This document shows positions 9,499 through 21,200 of a DNA stretch of 64,000 nt, piece after piece; the first letter of the stretch is position 1, and the number at the start of each line of letters is the position of its first letter. Made by a program: the position numbers and the translations under genes. The notes beneath the pieces are model-generated. The model worked only from the letters and a program-made list of their open reading frames with translations. It did not search any database and had not been told where the DNA came from. The stretch covers positions 81,469,959-81,533,958 of the forward strand of contig OX439035.1 in assembly GCA_949317995.1 (NCBI GenBank), in the 5' to 3' direction. This DNA comes from Acholoe squamosa (lineage: Eukaryota > Annelida > Polychaeta > Phyllodocida > Polynoidae).

Positions 9499-12400
9499 AT
9501 GGCATCAGCTGCAAAGCACGTTAGTCGGTTATTCGTGGGAAATATCCCATGGACTGTTTCACGTGGTAAGATCTCTACACTGTTTTCACATGTGGTAGTT
9601 TCTGCTCTGACGCTTCATTCCACATGTGTATTCGATTTTTTTTTTTTTTGGGGGGGGGGGCATTTTGCAAAGGTACCGGGACCCATGGCCCTAGAGACCC
9701 ATGGCCCCGGGGACCGATGGCCCCAAGTGGGACCGATGGCCCTAGAAAATGAGACTGATGGCCCCAACTTTTAAACCAGGGTCCATCCCACATCTATCAC
9801 CTATCTTCATTAATCATGCATATCTATGACACTTTGAATGTTACACTTGATTGAAAATTATATGAAAAAAAAAGAAAATTATTAAGAAAAAATGTTAAAA
9901 AAAAAAATGTCAGATGTGCTTTCTAAATTCAATCCATACATAAACACAATTAAATCACATATGACATGTACTGGGAAAGGGGGTCCTATTGCCCCTTGCA
10001 CTAAGGGGGGGGGCGTAAAATTTTCAGACCCCTCCCGAGGGGGGGGGCTAAAAAAAATTTGACCCCTCTTGAGGGGAGGCTAAAAAAATTCACCCTCTTT
10101 TTAGCAAAAAAGCCCGCGCGCTACTATAGATCAAAGAGGGGCGCGAAAAACTCTCCGGGCCTCCAGCGCGGGGGGGCACAAAAAATTTTGACTGCCATCG
10201 AGGGGGGGCGTAAAAAATTTCCGCGCATCCCCCCTGTTGATAAATAATGACCACTCCCTTAATTTCCTTTATTTTTTTTTCAATTTCTTGTGTATTCAAA
10301 GCAGGTGTCAAAGTAGTAGCTTCCTAGTTGTGAAGAATGTGATTTTTTTTTGTGTATTCCATATTTTTTTTTCAATTTCTATTTAATTTCCTTTATTTTT
10401 AATTTTTTTTCTTATCAATTTCTTGTGTATTCAAAGCAGGTGTGAAAGTAGTAGCTTCTTAGTTGTGAAGAATGTGAATTTTTGTTGTGTATTCCATTTT
10501 TTTTTTTCAATTTAGTTTTTTTTTTTCAATTTCTAACCAATTTCCTTTATTTTTAATTTTTTTTTTTCAATTTCATTTTTTATTAATCCATTTCTCTTTG
10601 ATTTCTCTTTGTCACTATGTAGTCACTACAGTGTGCCCAGTCAGTGCTGCAAGCACAGGGCTACACACTGCCTCAGTGGGTAGGCATTGGTTATTGTGGC
10701 TCTAGCACCTGCAAACTTACTTGTGGTAAAATACACCAAACATGCTCCATAAGCAGTCAACATCATGTAAACATTCATTCTATAATAAATATATGTGAAT
10801 TATTTGATCATATTATAAACAGGGGCATCAAATTTGAAAGTGGGGCCATCAGTCCCAAAAGTGGGGCCATCAGTCTCATTTTCTGGGGCCATCAGTCCCG
10901 GGCCAACTGTCCCTAGGGCCATCGGTCCCACATTCTTTTGCAAAATCAGTTGAAGTGGAGGGGGCGTGATAATTTTTATTGTAGGGCCTAGTGGTGGGGG
11001 GGTCAGAAAGAAATCTGCCGATCCGCCAATATCAATCAAGCCGGTAATAAATGACAGGTTTTAGGTTGGGAAGTCTGAGGGGAAAATACCTAAATGTCAA
11101 TTGCACTGATGACTGGTGTGAACGGCCTACTAAACGTTGGAGGCGTCGTGAACATGGCTACCTCTATCCTAGTCTGTCCCATATTTACTTCCTCCTTGAC
11201 TCCTTCCTGCCCCTTCTCTACCTCCTTCCTGCCCCCTCTGCCTTGTCTTGAGTGAGTGAGTAATAGATGTTTAACGCCATTTCGACAGCTAAGGTCATAT
11301 TCATGGCGAGAACGACATTACACAATTTCAAGAAGGAATGTGTCAGTGCCAGCGCATATGTGCACCACACACATCCTGAGGGGATAGGAAAGAAGAGATA
11401 TAGACCCTTTTAAGTGCGCTAGGGAAGCCCGGCCACTCACCACTGATATATAGATAGAACTAAACGACCGTGGTGTACGAGGTGGTCGATCCACCACGAG
11501 GGAGTTGTCTCCCCCGAGGGCTAACACCCTCGAGGGAGACAACTCCCGAGGGGTGGATCGTCCACCGAGGACACCAGGGGAGGTTAGTTCTATATTTATT
11601 TTATGTTTTTAGAGTGTTTAATTAACTGAAAATTAGCAAAATCCGTTACCGTAGTGCCCCGTACGAGCGGTGGTCCGCCATTTTGAATGTTTACACACAC
11701 CCAGAACGAGGCTACGGTACCGGATCGGCCGCTGTGGTGGACCGACACACATTATGCAACTGGGGGTGTGGCGATCGGCCGCGCAATGCTATCTCTACGG
11801 GAAGAAGTTATCCACATAAAATAAATTCTGTAACGTTCTCTTTTAGGATGAAGTACACTTGTTAACCAGATTGTGTATAGTGTACAAATACGTTATTTCC
11901 TGGCACGCCTTATGCTTAGGCCTAGGCCCTAGCCATGCTATCTGAGTTCTCTCAGGTTAATACATGTAACTGCTTAACCCTAGCTTGGAGGGGTGAAAAC
12001 ACTTGTAATCATATTTTAATTAAAGCTGACAGTTGGAACTGGCTCTCAACCAAATACATGCTGCTTTTATACAAATGTTTGCCACGACGCTGCCTGTTTG
12101 CAGCGTCACACTAACCAAACAACGCATCCCAGCAGACCCTCTGCCCAAACCCTGGACAGTGTCCCTGAGTGCTGTGAAGCAACTGTCTCAGTGGCATACG
12201 CAGGCATCCTCCGCTATAATACAGACGCTCATAATAGCTTGTACCTGCATACATATATCGGGCTGACTGGTAAATTTCATGCTAAGATTAAGAACTTAGA
12301 AGGGAATACTGTGTGTCTAAAATTGCTCATAATACATTGTATTAGACATTTGTTATTTGGATTGATGGATATGTGCATTGTGAAGTAGAAATGCTACGCA

Positions 12401-14505
12401 TTTCAGACCAGTTGATATTATCTACAAGCAGAGTTCAATCTAGGCCGCGCGGGCTTCCCTAGACCACTTAAAAGGGTCTATATCTCCTCTTTCCTATCCC
12501 CTCAGGATGTGTGTGGTGCACATATGCGTGGGCACTGACACATTCCTCTGTTAAATTGTGTAATGTAGTTCTCGCCATGAATATGACCTTAGCTGTTGAA
12601 ATGGCGTTAAACATCTATTACTCACTCACCAATCTAGGCCGCAAGTACAATGCATCTTAAAGCCCCCAGTATCTCCATCTTACTAATAAACTGGATTAAC
12701 TACGTCTCTGACTGAATGAAATTAGATGGAGTTATTTCTTCTTTTTTTAACTACGTTTTTGCCTGAACAATATTAGATGAAATTGTTTCTTTTTTTTAAG
12801 GGGAGCTAACCACATACTTCAGCCAATTTGGACGTCTCAGAAGTGCAGATATTGTATTTGTAAGTACCGGTCTGATGTATGATACTAATGATGCTACTAA
12901 TGGTACCCATATTATACCAATGAAAGTTGCTCTCACTTGCGGTTTATATCTCTTATTGCAGGGGGCTTGTCCCTAGACTCAAAAATCTCTGTAAACCTCA
13001 GTGTGCTAACATGTTTATTTTTTTATAGCAATACACGCTCTATAGGAAGCTTATAGGAAGGTATATGGCACTATAGAATATAGGCCAGACGATGACAGCC
13101 TCTCGCTACCGCTAACGGCTGACAGCAAAGTTGGCTGGCCCTATAGACAGCAGAAAACTCATGATAAAATACCCTTTTCCCTCACTGTCCATCTTTCAAT
13201 TTTTCACAGACTTAAAGTAACACTTAATTATGTTCTTGCAGTACTTAATTGTCACTTTCATTGCATTGATTATCCATATTTTGATAAAATCTAGAAATTT
13301 GAGGCTGTGAGCTGGACATTGGCACAGTGCCAGGCTAAGCCTTTTGCTGCAGCCAGCAGATACAAAATAGAGGATTATCAATCAAAGCTCCAATCTTTCC
13401 ATCTAAGCTCATGTGGCAAGGAAAATGTATCATAATTGTATGGCTAAATTTTGAAAAGCAGACATAAATTGGAAGTTTGTTAAAAATCATTTGGTACCAT
13501 TGGTACCAAATTTTAAACTACCACAAAGGCATCTGCGCTCTGCCGCTCCCGGTAGGAAGAGTCGGCAGTGAGCTCGGCCTATATAGAATAGTACTAAAAC
13601 TACAATTTTCAAGCAACAAAACTGACCTATACATCCCTCTTAAGTCAGGGGTGCGGCTTATACGAGAGAATCTACGGAAGTAAAATGCGAATGCTATCTG
13701 TATGATGGTCCTATTTTATTCACATTTCAGAATAATAACACGGGAATGAGTCGTGGATATGGATTTGTACAGTTTCAGAGTGAGAATGCAATAAAAGATG
13801 TTTTGTCCAAAGAAGCCCATACACTAGAGGGCCAACAGGTAAATGGTTTTACAGATAATGATAAACTTGACTAGATATTGGTTACAGATAAATTATGAAC
13901 TTAATGTTCATCCCTAACTATTTTTAGCAGATGCAACCTCTTGTAACTCACAGATAATTTGATTTAGTTATTTATAAATTTCAACTTATAAAGCTTAAAA
14001 AGATAACTATTTATTATGTTATTGAGATGTAACTACCAGTATTCACATGTAGAATCTTTGTTTTAATGTCCAGACACAAAAGGTGCCCTGAACTACAGGC
14101 TGAAACAACATACTCGATCGTTGATTGAATATATTGGGTGTAATGTAGAAGGTAAAGCACTCTGTTCTGCGTGAAATTGTGTCACAGTAGGTTGCCCTCG
14201 TGTCTCTGCATGAACCTATAGAGTGGAGCCGCCAAGTATGCAAAGATGATATTGGATATGCACAATCATCTTTGCACACTCGGTAGCATCACTGTCTATG
14301 GGTAAAAGCAAAGATAGTGAGTCCACTTACTGTGATACAAGTTGACCAATACAAAGTGTCTTTCCCTTATAATATATACATAACAGGCTAGTGTTCTATC
14401 TCGTTTCAGCCTGTGCCTTGAACATCATATGATAACATATTAGTATAATCTTTTCCGTTTCATTTTCAGCTAACAATAAAACAAGCTTCTATGCAAAAGA
14501 GATGA
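9499..14505 (+). CDS. SLIRP: SRA stem-loop interacting RNA-binding protein
   Basis: Four exons, 9499-9565, 12801-12859, 13731-13838 and 14470-14505, give 270 nt and 89 aa (human 109) with closed phases. The protein is a single RNA recognition motif: RNP2 is LFVGNI near residue 11, and RNP1 is RGYGFVQF in exon 3, with the usual loop before it. The family member binds mitochondrial mRNAs with LRPPRC and protects them, and was first described as an SRA RNA corepressor. The short first exon shows no clear targeting presequence beyond a basic, small-residue start. Intron 1 is 3.2 kb and packed with repeats. A poly(A) signal follows at 14598. It is divergent with ALKBH1, as in human. RRM proteins are numerous, so the name rests on length, architecture and this neighbour. 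Confidence 0.88.
9655..9785 (+). repeat. Family D GATGGCCC repeat array, left arm
   Basis: Several units of GGGACCGATGGCCCC with short variable spacers, preceded by CATTTTGCAAA. It is the inverted partner of 10818-10947, and the two arms enclose about 1 kb of SLIRP intron 1. Confidence 0.65.
10002..10258. mobile_element. Family A MITE, left end missing (SLIRP intron 1)
   Basis: The typical G-rich interior and right end (GTTGATAAATAATGACCACTCCC then TTA) are present. The left GGGAGTGGTC end is absent; the sequence begins directly in the G run at about 10005. A truncated copy. Confidence 0.65.
10260..10505 (+). repeat. Tandem duplication of about 125 bp (SLIRP intron 1)
   Basis: Two successive copies share TTTCTTGTGTATTCAAAGCA, GTAGTAGCTTC and TTGTGAAGAATGTGA, separated by T-rich spacers. 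The following 10490-10610 region continues as T-rich CAATTT repeats. Confidence 0.7.
10818..10947 (-). repeat. Family D GATGGCCC repeat array, right arm
   Basis: Units of GGGGCCATCAGTCCC, the reverse complement of the 9655-9785 array, ending in TTTTGCAAAATC. A third array is at 26448-26560. Confidence 0.65.
11250..11434 (-). mobile_element. Family E SINE-like retroposon, copy 2
   Basis: Close to the 921-1101 copy over its whole length, from the GAGTGAGTGAGTAATAG tail complement to AGGGAAGCCCGGCC. A flanking duplication could not be placed, perhaps because the snapback repeat at 11449 abuts it. Confidence 0.65.
11449..11595. repeat. Snapback palindrome (SLIRP intron 1)
   Basis: Two arms of about 68-70 bp, for example GGGAGTTGTCTCCC against GGGAGACAACTCCC and TAGATAGAACTA against TTAGTTCTATA. 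They are separated by a centre of a few bases near 11521-11526. It reads as an almost continuous imperfect stem and has no coding potential. Confidence 0.7.
12449..12629 (+). mobile_element. Family E SINE-like retroposon, copy 3
   Basis: A full-length sense copy inside SLIRP intron 1, flanked by an exact 13-bp direct repeat CAATCTAGGCCGC (12436-12448 and 12630-12642). The 3' end reads GGCGTTAAACATCT followed by the ATTACTCACTCAC tail. This copy gives the cleanest boundaries for the family. Confidence 0.8.
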
Positions 14506-14597
14506 ATTCGCGGTATAAAGTATTGGATGATCTGGTTGAGACGTAATTAATCTGTTCTTTGAGTGAACCTACCCGGGGTAATATTTAATATGTCATA

Positions 14598-14603
14598 AAT
14601 AAA
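14598..14603 (+). terminator. SLIRP poly(A) signal
   Basis: AATAAA 93 nt after the SLIRP stop codon (14503-14505), giving a 3' UTR of roughly 110-120 nt. Confidence 0.65.
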
Positions 14604-14898
14604 ATACAAAACGATTCTAACAAAATTGTGTTTTAATGTCTTGCTTAGTAAATCGTGAAAACGAGTATAGACCCATGACTTATAATACACACAAAAATAT
14701 ATAACATTTTATACCAATATCGTCACCTCTCAAGATACGAACAAATATGATTCTAATATTTACAACATGTACTCGTGTTTGTACATATGAGTTAAATGGT
14801 TTAAGAGGCATTTAACTGGGAAGAAAATCATACCCAAAGCACCAGTTGACAAGTCATTTCAACTAAATGAAATAAAAGATGACATACCGGAGTACTTA

Positions 14899-15165
14899 AT
14901 ATTCAATGTGTATCAAACTACTCAACATCAAGCCCCAGGTATTCCTTATACACGTAGCGTTTCCTCGAAATCCTAGGTTAGGTACAATGTGTATGATATC
15001 AAACTACTCCACAACAAGTCCCAGGTTTGCCTTATACACTTGGCATTTCCTCAAACTCCAATGTATCTTAAACGTAAGATACATTGGAGTTTGAGGAAAT
15101 GCTAAGTGTATAAGGCAAACCTGTGGCTTGATATTGATAGTTTAATACACATTGAATGTATTTCT
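14899..15165. repeat. Duplicated and inverted repeat with a long tight hairpin
   Basis: Three related units: two in direct order (about 14899-14980 and 14990-15070) and one inverted (15075-15165). The second and third form a stem of 49 bp with one mismatch (15022-15070 against 15075-15123) around the 4-nt loop AACG. The outer ends also pair (ATTCAATGTGTAT with its complement). It lies between the convergent SLIRP and KPTN genes, 85 nt beyond the KPTN stop codon, so it probably falls in the KPTN 3' UTR. Confidence 0.8.
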
Positions 15166-15207
15166 GCCCTGCCTACAAAGCACACTCAGGAATTCCCTAA
15201 TACACTA

Positions 15208-18200
15208 TTATAAGTTTTCTGATAAAAGTTGCTGAAAAACGTCTTCCTCTGGTTGGCGTTGTGTAGCTTCTCTTAAACGTCCGAAGCAAAGCTCTGCTGC
15301 ATCTCCAAGGTTGTGCTGAAAGTATAACAGCTAAATGTCATATTCATCGTGAGAAAAGTATTAAAGACATCAGATAAATGTACCCACATCCACATATATG
15401 AGCACCAGCCACTCGGGGGGGGGGGGGTGGGGGTGAATAGAGGAACTACCGGGGATAATGACAGTTTTAAAGGGCGTCTAGCACGACAAAAACAATGTGG
15501 GTACCGGTTCAATTTTTTTTTATAAATTCGTGGGACCCAGCGGAAAAAATGCTGGACCCTGATTGGTCAGGTGACTTGCTAAGACTGGTACATCTTGGTC
15601 ATACTAACCACTTTTTAAGAATGGCCAACAAATTCCCGTCAGAATAGAAGAATCCTGTGATGCTAGTAGACAAATAGGCGTAAACATGAAACGCTTCCTA
15701 TGTGGCAATTTTGCTTCCATTAAACATACCTGCTGAGTTCATTGAAATTTTCTAAGTCCATCCCCCTCCCCTTATAAATGATATGAGATCTCATTGGATC
15801 TGGACGAATCACAAGATTGACCCAGATGGATCTTCAAGAAAAAACTGAGAAAACTGAGGAGTTTGCAGGTATGATTAAAAGTTAGCGCAAATCAGGTATT
15901 GGTTCCTAAAAGGCCTGTCCAAGGCTTCAGCTTTTCTTTATTATGGAGCCTGCTCTTCCACAATCCCACTTGCTCACATGTAATCAACGATTATAGGCTA
16001 CTCTATGTAGAGGAACTTACCTGTAAGATATGGAGTCCTTTCAGACTGGTGACGACTATTTCCTGGAGACCATCACATGTAAGATCTGCAGCGTCCAGTC
16101 CCATGACAGGATCAGGAAAGCTTCGTTGCCACAGTAACCTAAATTCACCTTCAGCTAGGGAGGCCTTTGCTTTTGCTTCTGTGTTCGATGAATGTTCAGG
16201 GGAGGTGGGTAGAGAGGAGAGGGGTGTGCCCGTGTAAGGAGTGTCCAGTTTGTGCACACTGGATTCCGACCTCTCGGTGTTTGCTGCCGTATCACATACA
16301 CTATCATTGAGACCAGATTTTTGTTTCTGATGAGGGTAGTATTTGTACACCAGTAGTTCCTGTAACATAAAAAAGTAGCTCGGAGGGTGCCACGATCTAG
16401 TACAAAAAAAAAAAAAAAGAGTGTACCGGGGGTTATATGAAAAGCAATTTTCCTTGTCCAACGTGTCAGCCGTATTCTGTACTGAAAGCTTTACTGGACT
16501 ATTCCTGTTGCTATTAGTACAATGCAGTTCCATCGAAATTGTACGTATGGTGTCAAATAAACATTTTAAGCAAAACTTGAACAGTAGACCATGAGTGTGG
16601 AGGGTAAGGTGGTGTCAGTCCAGATCTAATATCTTGTCCTGAAACTGAAGGCTTCACTATGAACTTTAAATTGTATGATCAAATAGGGAGTAATGAATGT
16701 TAACTAACCTGTCCATATGTACCTATGAGTATTTCATTCTCTCCGTCAAAGTCAACATCAGCGGCTTTTACGCATAGCACTGCATCATACTGCGCTGACT
16801 CAGATAACACAAGGGGGTCCACCAGACCACGCTCTGTGATACTCCTATAACAGCCAATACAATACCCACATACATGTACATCAGCCTAAAACCATCCTTG
16901 TTGTAAATAAAGGTTGTGTGGTTATTATCAATGGATGTATTGATGAATACTGCAGTACCTTGTGTATAAGTCGCACCTCACTTTTAAGACGCATATGGAG
17001 TTGATGCTTGACCTATGGAACTTGAATTTAAGCAGTTCTCTACTAATCTAGAGTGCGCACCCTGAGGATCCATCGTACAATCATATGAGGAAATGCATTC
17101 ACTAATTTCTTTTTATTTGATCGCTCACAACAAGTATGGAACAATATGCTATGATCTACCCGAGAATTTTATTGGATTCAGGTGACACAGTAAACAGGAT
17201 AAATAAGCAACAATGAAATGAAAAAAAGACATCGGACCTACCGGTAAACCACCACTGGTTCTATTGCACTAACCACAGCAAGATGGAAATCAGGCATGTC
17301 TCGTCCTTCAGAATTATCATCATCTGTGTCGATTACTGCGGCATGGAGCATACAATTTCAATACAAAAAGACATCTTAACGGTATTAAAAAGGTAAAACA
17401 AAGGTACAGTGGAAGCTGATTTTCCCAGACATATTAATTTCATATACTTAAGTACATGGTACTACCTTATTAATTCATCTTGGATCGTTCAAGTTATCGG
17501 GTGGGTGTTCGGTGTAATCTAATCATATCGAATATTGTGTTGGATTTACATCTCATGTTAGAAAAGATATGTAGATGAAAACTTGTAGAAACTAAAAGCG
17601 AACAATGCTGTGTCCTTAAACTTATCGCACTTACCTTGGTTGACAAATGCAGGGCACGGAACATGTGTATTCAATGTGAATAAACACAGAGACATAATGG
17701 GACTATCAAACTGTATTTCCCAGCTACTTACGACCTCTGCAACAACAAAGGTTAAGTCACATTTAAAATATGTTGAGTAGGTTGCGTATAATTGAAATCT
17801 AAATTTATATAAAACGGATATTTCCAATGCACTGTTCTAATTGTGGAAGCTAAGCTAATAATTGTTCAAAATTAGAAATTAGATCAGAATCCGTAATCAT
17901 AATCGATTTAGGACTAAAATCCTATAAAGAAGTTACATGCCCAAGAGATATAAAGGGCCAGTTACCAAGTACATATCGAGTGACATAGAATTGACATTTT
18001 TATATTGAAAGCTCACCTTTTGTGGCGGCATTTACATGAAAGGCCCTAAAGAGACCACTCTGACACCCTACTGCCGACACTCTGCGTGTGCAGTTATCAT
18101 AGGACCTACATTCCATACACGTTACCCTGGGGTGAAAAAAAAATATTTAAGTCTTTTTCTTAGGTTTTCACATATATATTCTAATCATTCATGACCCATG

Positions 18201-21200
18201 TTGGACCAATCATAACCCCCCCCCCCTTACGTTCTGCTGAGTTAGATATGTGAAGCACCGACAACAGACACATTCAACTCCTTGTCGGTTTTAATGTTAT
18301 TTTTCCTCACGGATATCAAGTATATACCTGAGTGATATTATAACAGATATGCGATATTATTCAGGTTGAAGCTGTAACATTTTTTTTTTAAATTTTAAAG
18401 TATACTTACGGATTCGGCATCTCTGTAAATTCGGGAAAGAAATCCTCGATTGGTTCCTCACTGAACACATGTTTTTCCTGAGAAAAAAAAAGGACAAATT
18501 AAGGTATATAGCACAAATTACAGTGCCCACTTTGTCGACGAACAATATAGATTATCTTGGGGAGACATTTATTTAGATTGTTAATCCTCTATAACACACA
18601 TTTCGTTGAATCCTATCTCACCTACCTCACGATACAGGTGAACTTTTCCATCACTCCCACCTAGAAGGAAAACGGTTTCTATACTGCCGCAATTCATCAA
18701 TCTATAATAAAAAGTAGGAATGTGTAAAGTGTAAGCAGAAAGCAAGCCTTAAAAGCCTGATACGGTAATCGCGCAATATGTGGAAAGTGATATTACCATA
18801 CTTTAATTAGCAATAGGCATTTGGCATGTGACCAAATTATCAGTTTCGTAAATTGTAAATGGAAGTCTAATATCTGACATTTCTGCTGTTTACTCACTCT
18901 GCATGGTTAAGTTGGTACGGCATGAAGTCAAGTCCCAAGTTATGACAGCCCACTGCAAACCAAATTTAACTTAATTGTACACGTATACATTGGTTATGGA
19001 CGTTGAAAATGGTGCTAAGAATTCGCTGTCCAAACAAGTATCTATGAATGGATGTAAACAGTCCTTGTTAAAATGCCTGAGACATTCTTACACTTGTTGA
19101 TGTGAATAAAAAAATTACCTACTTGAAAATACAATCATTGTTTGAACCTAAGATGCATAATCAGTAGTATTTAAAAATTATCTAGCCTGATGAAGGTAGA
19201 TCAACTGAAACGTTGGTTTTTATGATCATCAATCGCATTCCATCTGTCAATCCATGATTATCTGTCTTTGAAAGTCCCAAATACATTTGACAAACTTGAT
19301 GCTAATGTTTAGTTTTGTGTGACACAATCGCTCTACATCTGAATCAAAAGTGAACAAGTTATTGGTGTAAAATGCAACTTACAGGCTATGCTGTCCAGAT
19401 TGAAGTCTGATCCCGGTTCTACCCCAGAGTAGAAGTTAAGGAATTGACATAGCTCGTTCTTTGATGTCTACGTTTGGAAAAATGAATGAAATGAGTTACA
19501 AATCTTAAATGAATAAATTACATATAATACTCTTGTCGTTCTATTTTACTATCAGTAGTAGACTTGTAATAGAATCACCTGCACTTAGGAGCGCACCTTA
19601 TATGTAAGGTTTACAACTACCGGTATATCAGAACACTATTAAATTGGTTAAATCATCATCACTGAGATGCGCCTTATAGGTCTGGCATAAACTTAGGGTG
19701 CGCCTTATATCTATATTAAAAAGCAGGGTGCGCCTTATATGTGAGGTGCGTATTACATGTGAGGTATTGTGGTACATGAATGTGTGTTTCATCTCTCGAC
19801 TGTGGAAATAACTTGCCTGCAGTTGGCGTTATAACAGCTTTGCTGAGGCTGCTTACCTTCACAAATGTAATACCGACAACTAGCCCATGCTGCCTGTTGA
19901 AGGCATCAATTGAAAGTATTTCGGCGTCCCCTGGAGAAAAGATGAAACCATCATGTACTTGGTTGGACGACTCAAATGTGACATTTCACCCATAACCCTC
20001 CCCACAGTCTGACACCGTCACTTAGGGAGGGATTATTTTTTAACAACAGGGTGGGGCAATGGGTTTTGGCGCGGAAAACTTTTTTGACTGCGAATGCGCC
20101 CTTTATTCCTATAGTAACATGCTAGCTTTTTTGCTGAAAACAGATAAAAATCAAGGGATTGAAAGCAATATGACTCCCCCCTCAAACCTACCAGCCCCCC
20201 CCCCCCACCGTTGTTAAAAAATATGACTGCCCTACCTTACACATGACCGCTGAGGACAGCAGAGGGGTTAAAGAGAAGTGGGGCATATTTTCTGTAACCC
20301 CCAACCACTGCTATCACTAGGTCCGATGAATAATTCTCGCCATATATACATGTATACTGAAACACTATGTATCCGCACCCTGTATGCATCTAGCTTGACC
20401 ACGTAATTTATGGAAGCTCCCCCCCCCCTCTCCCCCAAGCCCAAGGCTAATGTGGGAGGGCGAGCAGATGTGTAAGGGAGTGGTCATTATTTCTCAACGG
20501 GGGTGGGGATGCTGGGTTTGATGGGGGGGGGCACAAAAACTTTGACCCCTCTTGAGGAGGGCCGAAAAAATTGACCTCTTTAATATTGGCAAAAAAAAGC
20601 CTGTGCAGAACTGTAGATCAAAGAGCAGTGTTCAAAACAGCGTGGTATGGGTGGGGGAGCAAAAAGATTGACTAAAGACTACCGTAATCTCCCGCGTATA
20701 AGACGCGTCCTCTACGCCAAACAAAATGCTGTGGAGTCTTATAGGATCTCTTCAAGTTGGGGGTGCGTCTTATACGAGGGGTAATTTTACTATAGAAATG
20801 TACTAATCTTACAAATTTCAGTATTAAAATGTGCGTCTTATACGCGAAAATGCATGTGCTACGTTTGGGGTGCGTCTTATATGCGCAGCGCGTCTTCTAC
20901 GCGGGAGATTACGGTAGTAGCGCACAGGGTTTTTGGCAAAGGGAGTGGTCATTATTTATCATCGGGTGGTGGTGGGTTTTCGCGCGGCCGCGGATGCGCA
21001 AATTTTTTTTAGGCCCCCCCCTAACGTCAGTCAAAATTTTTTTTGTACGTCCCTCTTTGATCTTTAGAAGTGTGCTCAAACCCACCATCCCCCTGCTGAT
21101 ATATAATGACCACTCCCTAAAAAGAGGGTATCTTTTTATTTTTATGCCCCCCCCCAAGAGTAGTCCCCCTCAAAATAATGACCACCCCTTAAGGCTAAGC

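Larger units (their letters stand above)
20476..21188. mobile_element. Family A MITE carrying two nested elements (KPTN intron 1)
   Basis: The outer left end GGGAGTGGTCATTATTTCTC at 20476 (TAA before it) pairs with an outer right end AATGACCACCCC at about 21188. Inside are a complete family B element (20680-20916) and another family A element (20941-21117). This gives a relative order of insertion. Confidence 0.6.

Noticed and set aside
16360-16533. Upstream extension of KPTN exon 11 to an ATG at 16533
   Set aside because: It is intron sequence: a TTACAG acceptor ends at 16360 and the exon joins in phase to GTYGQ of exon 10.
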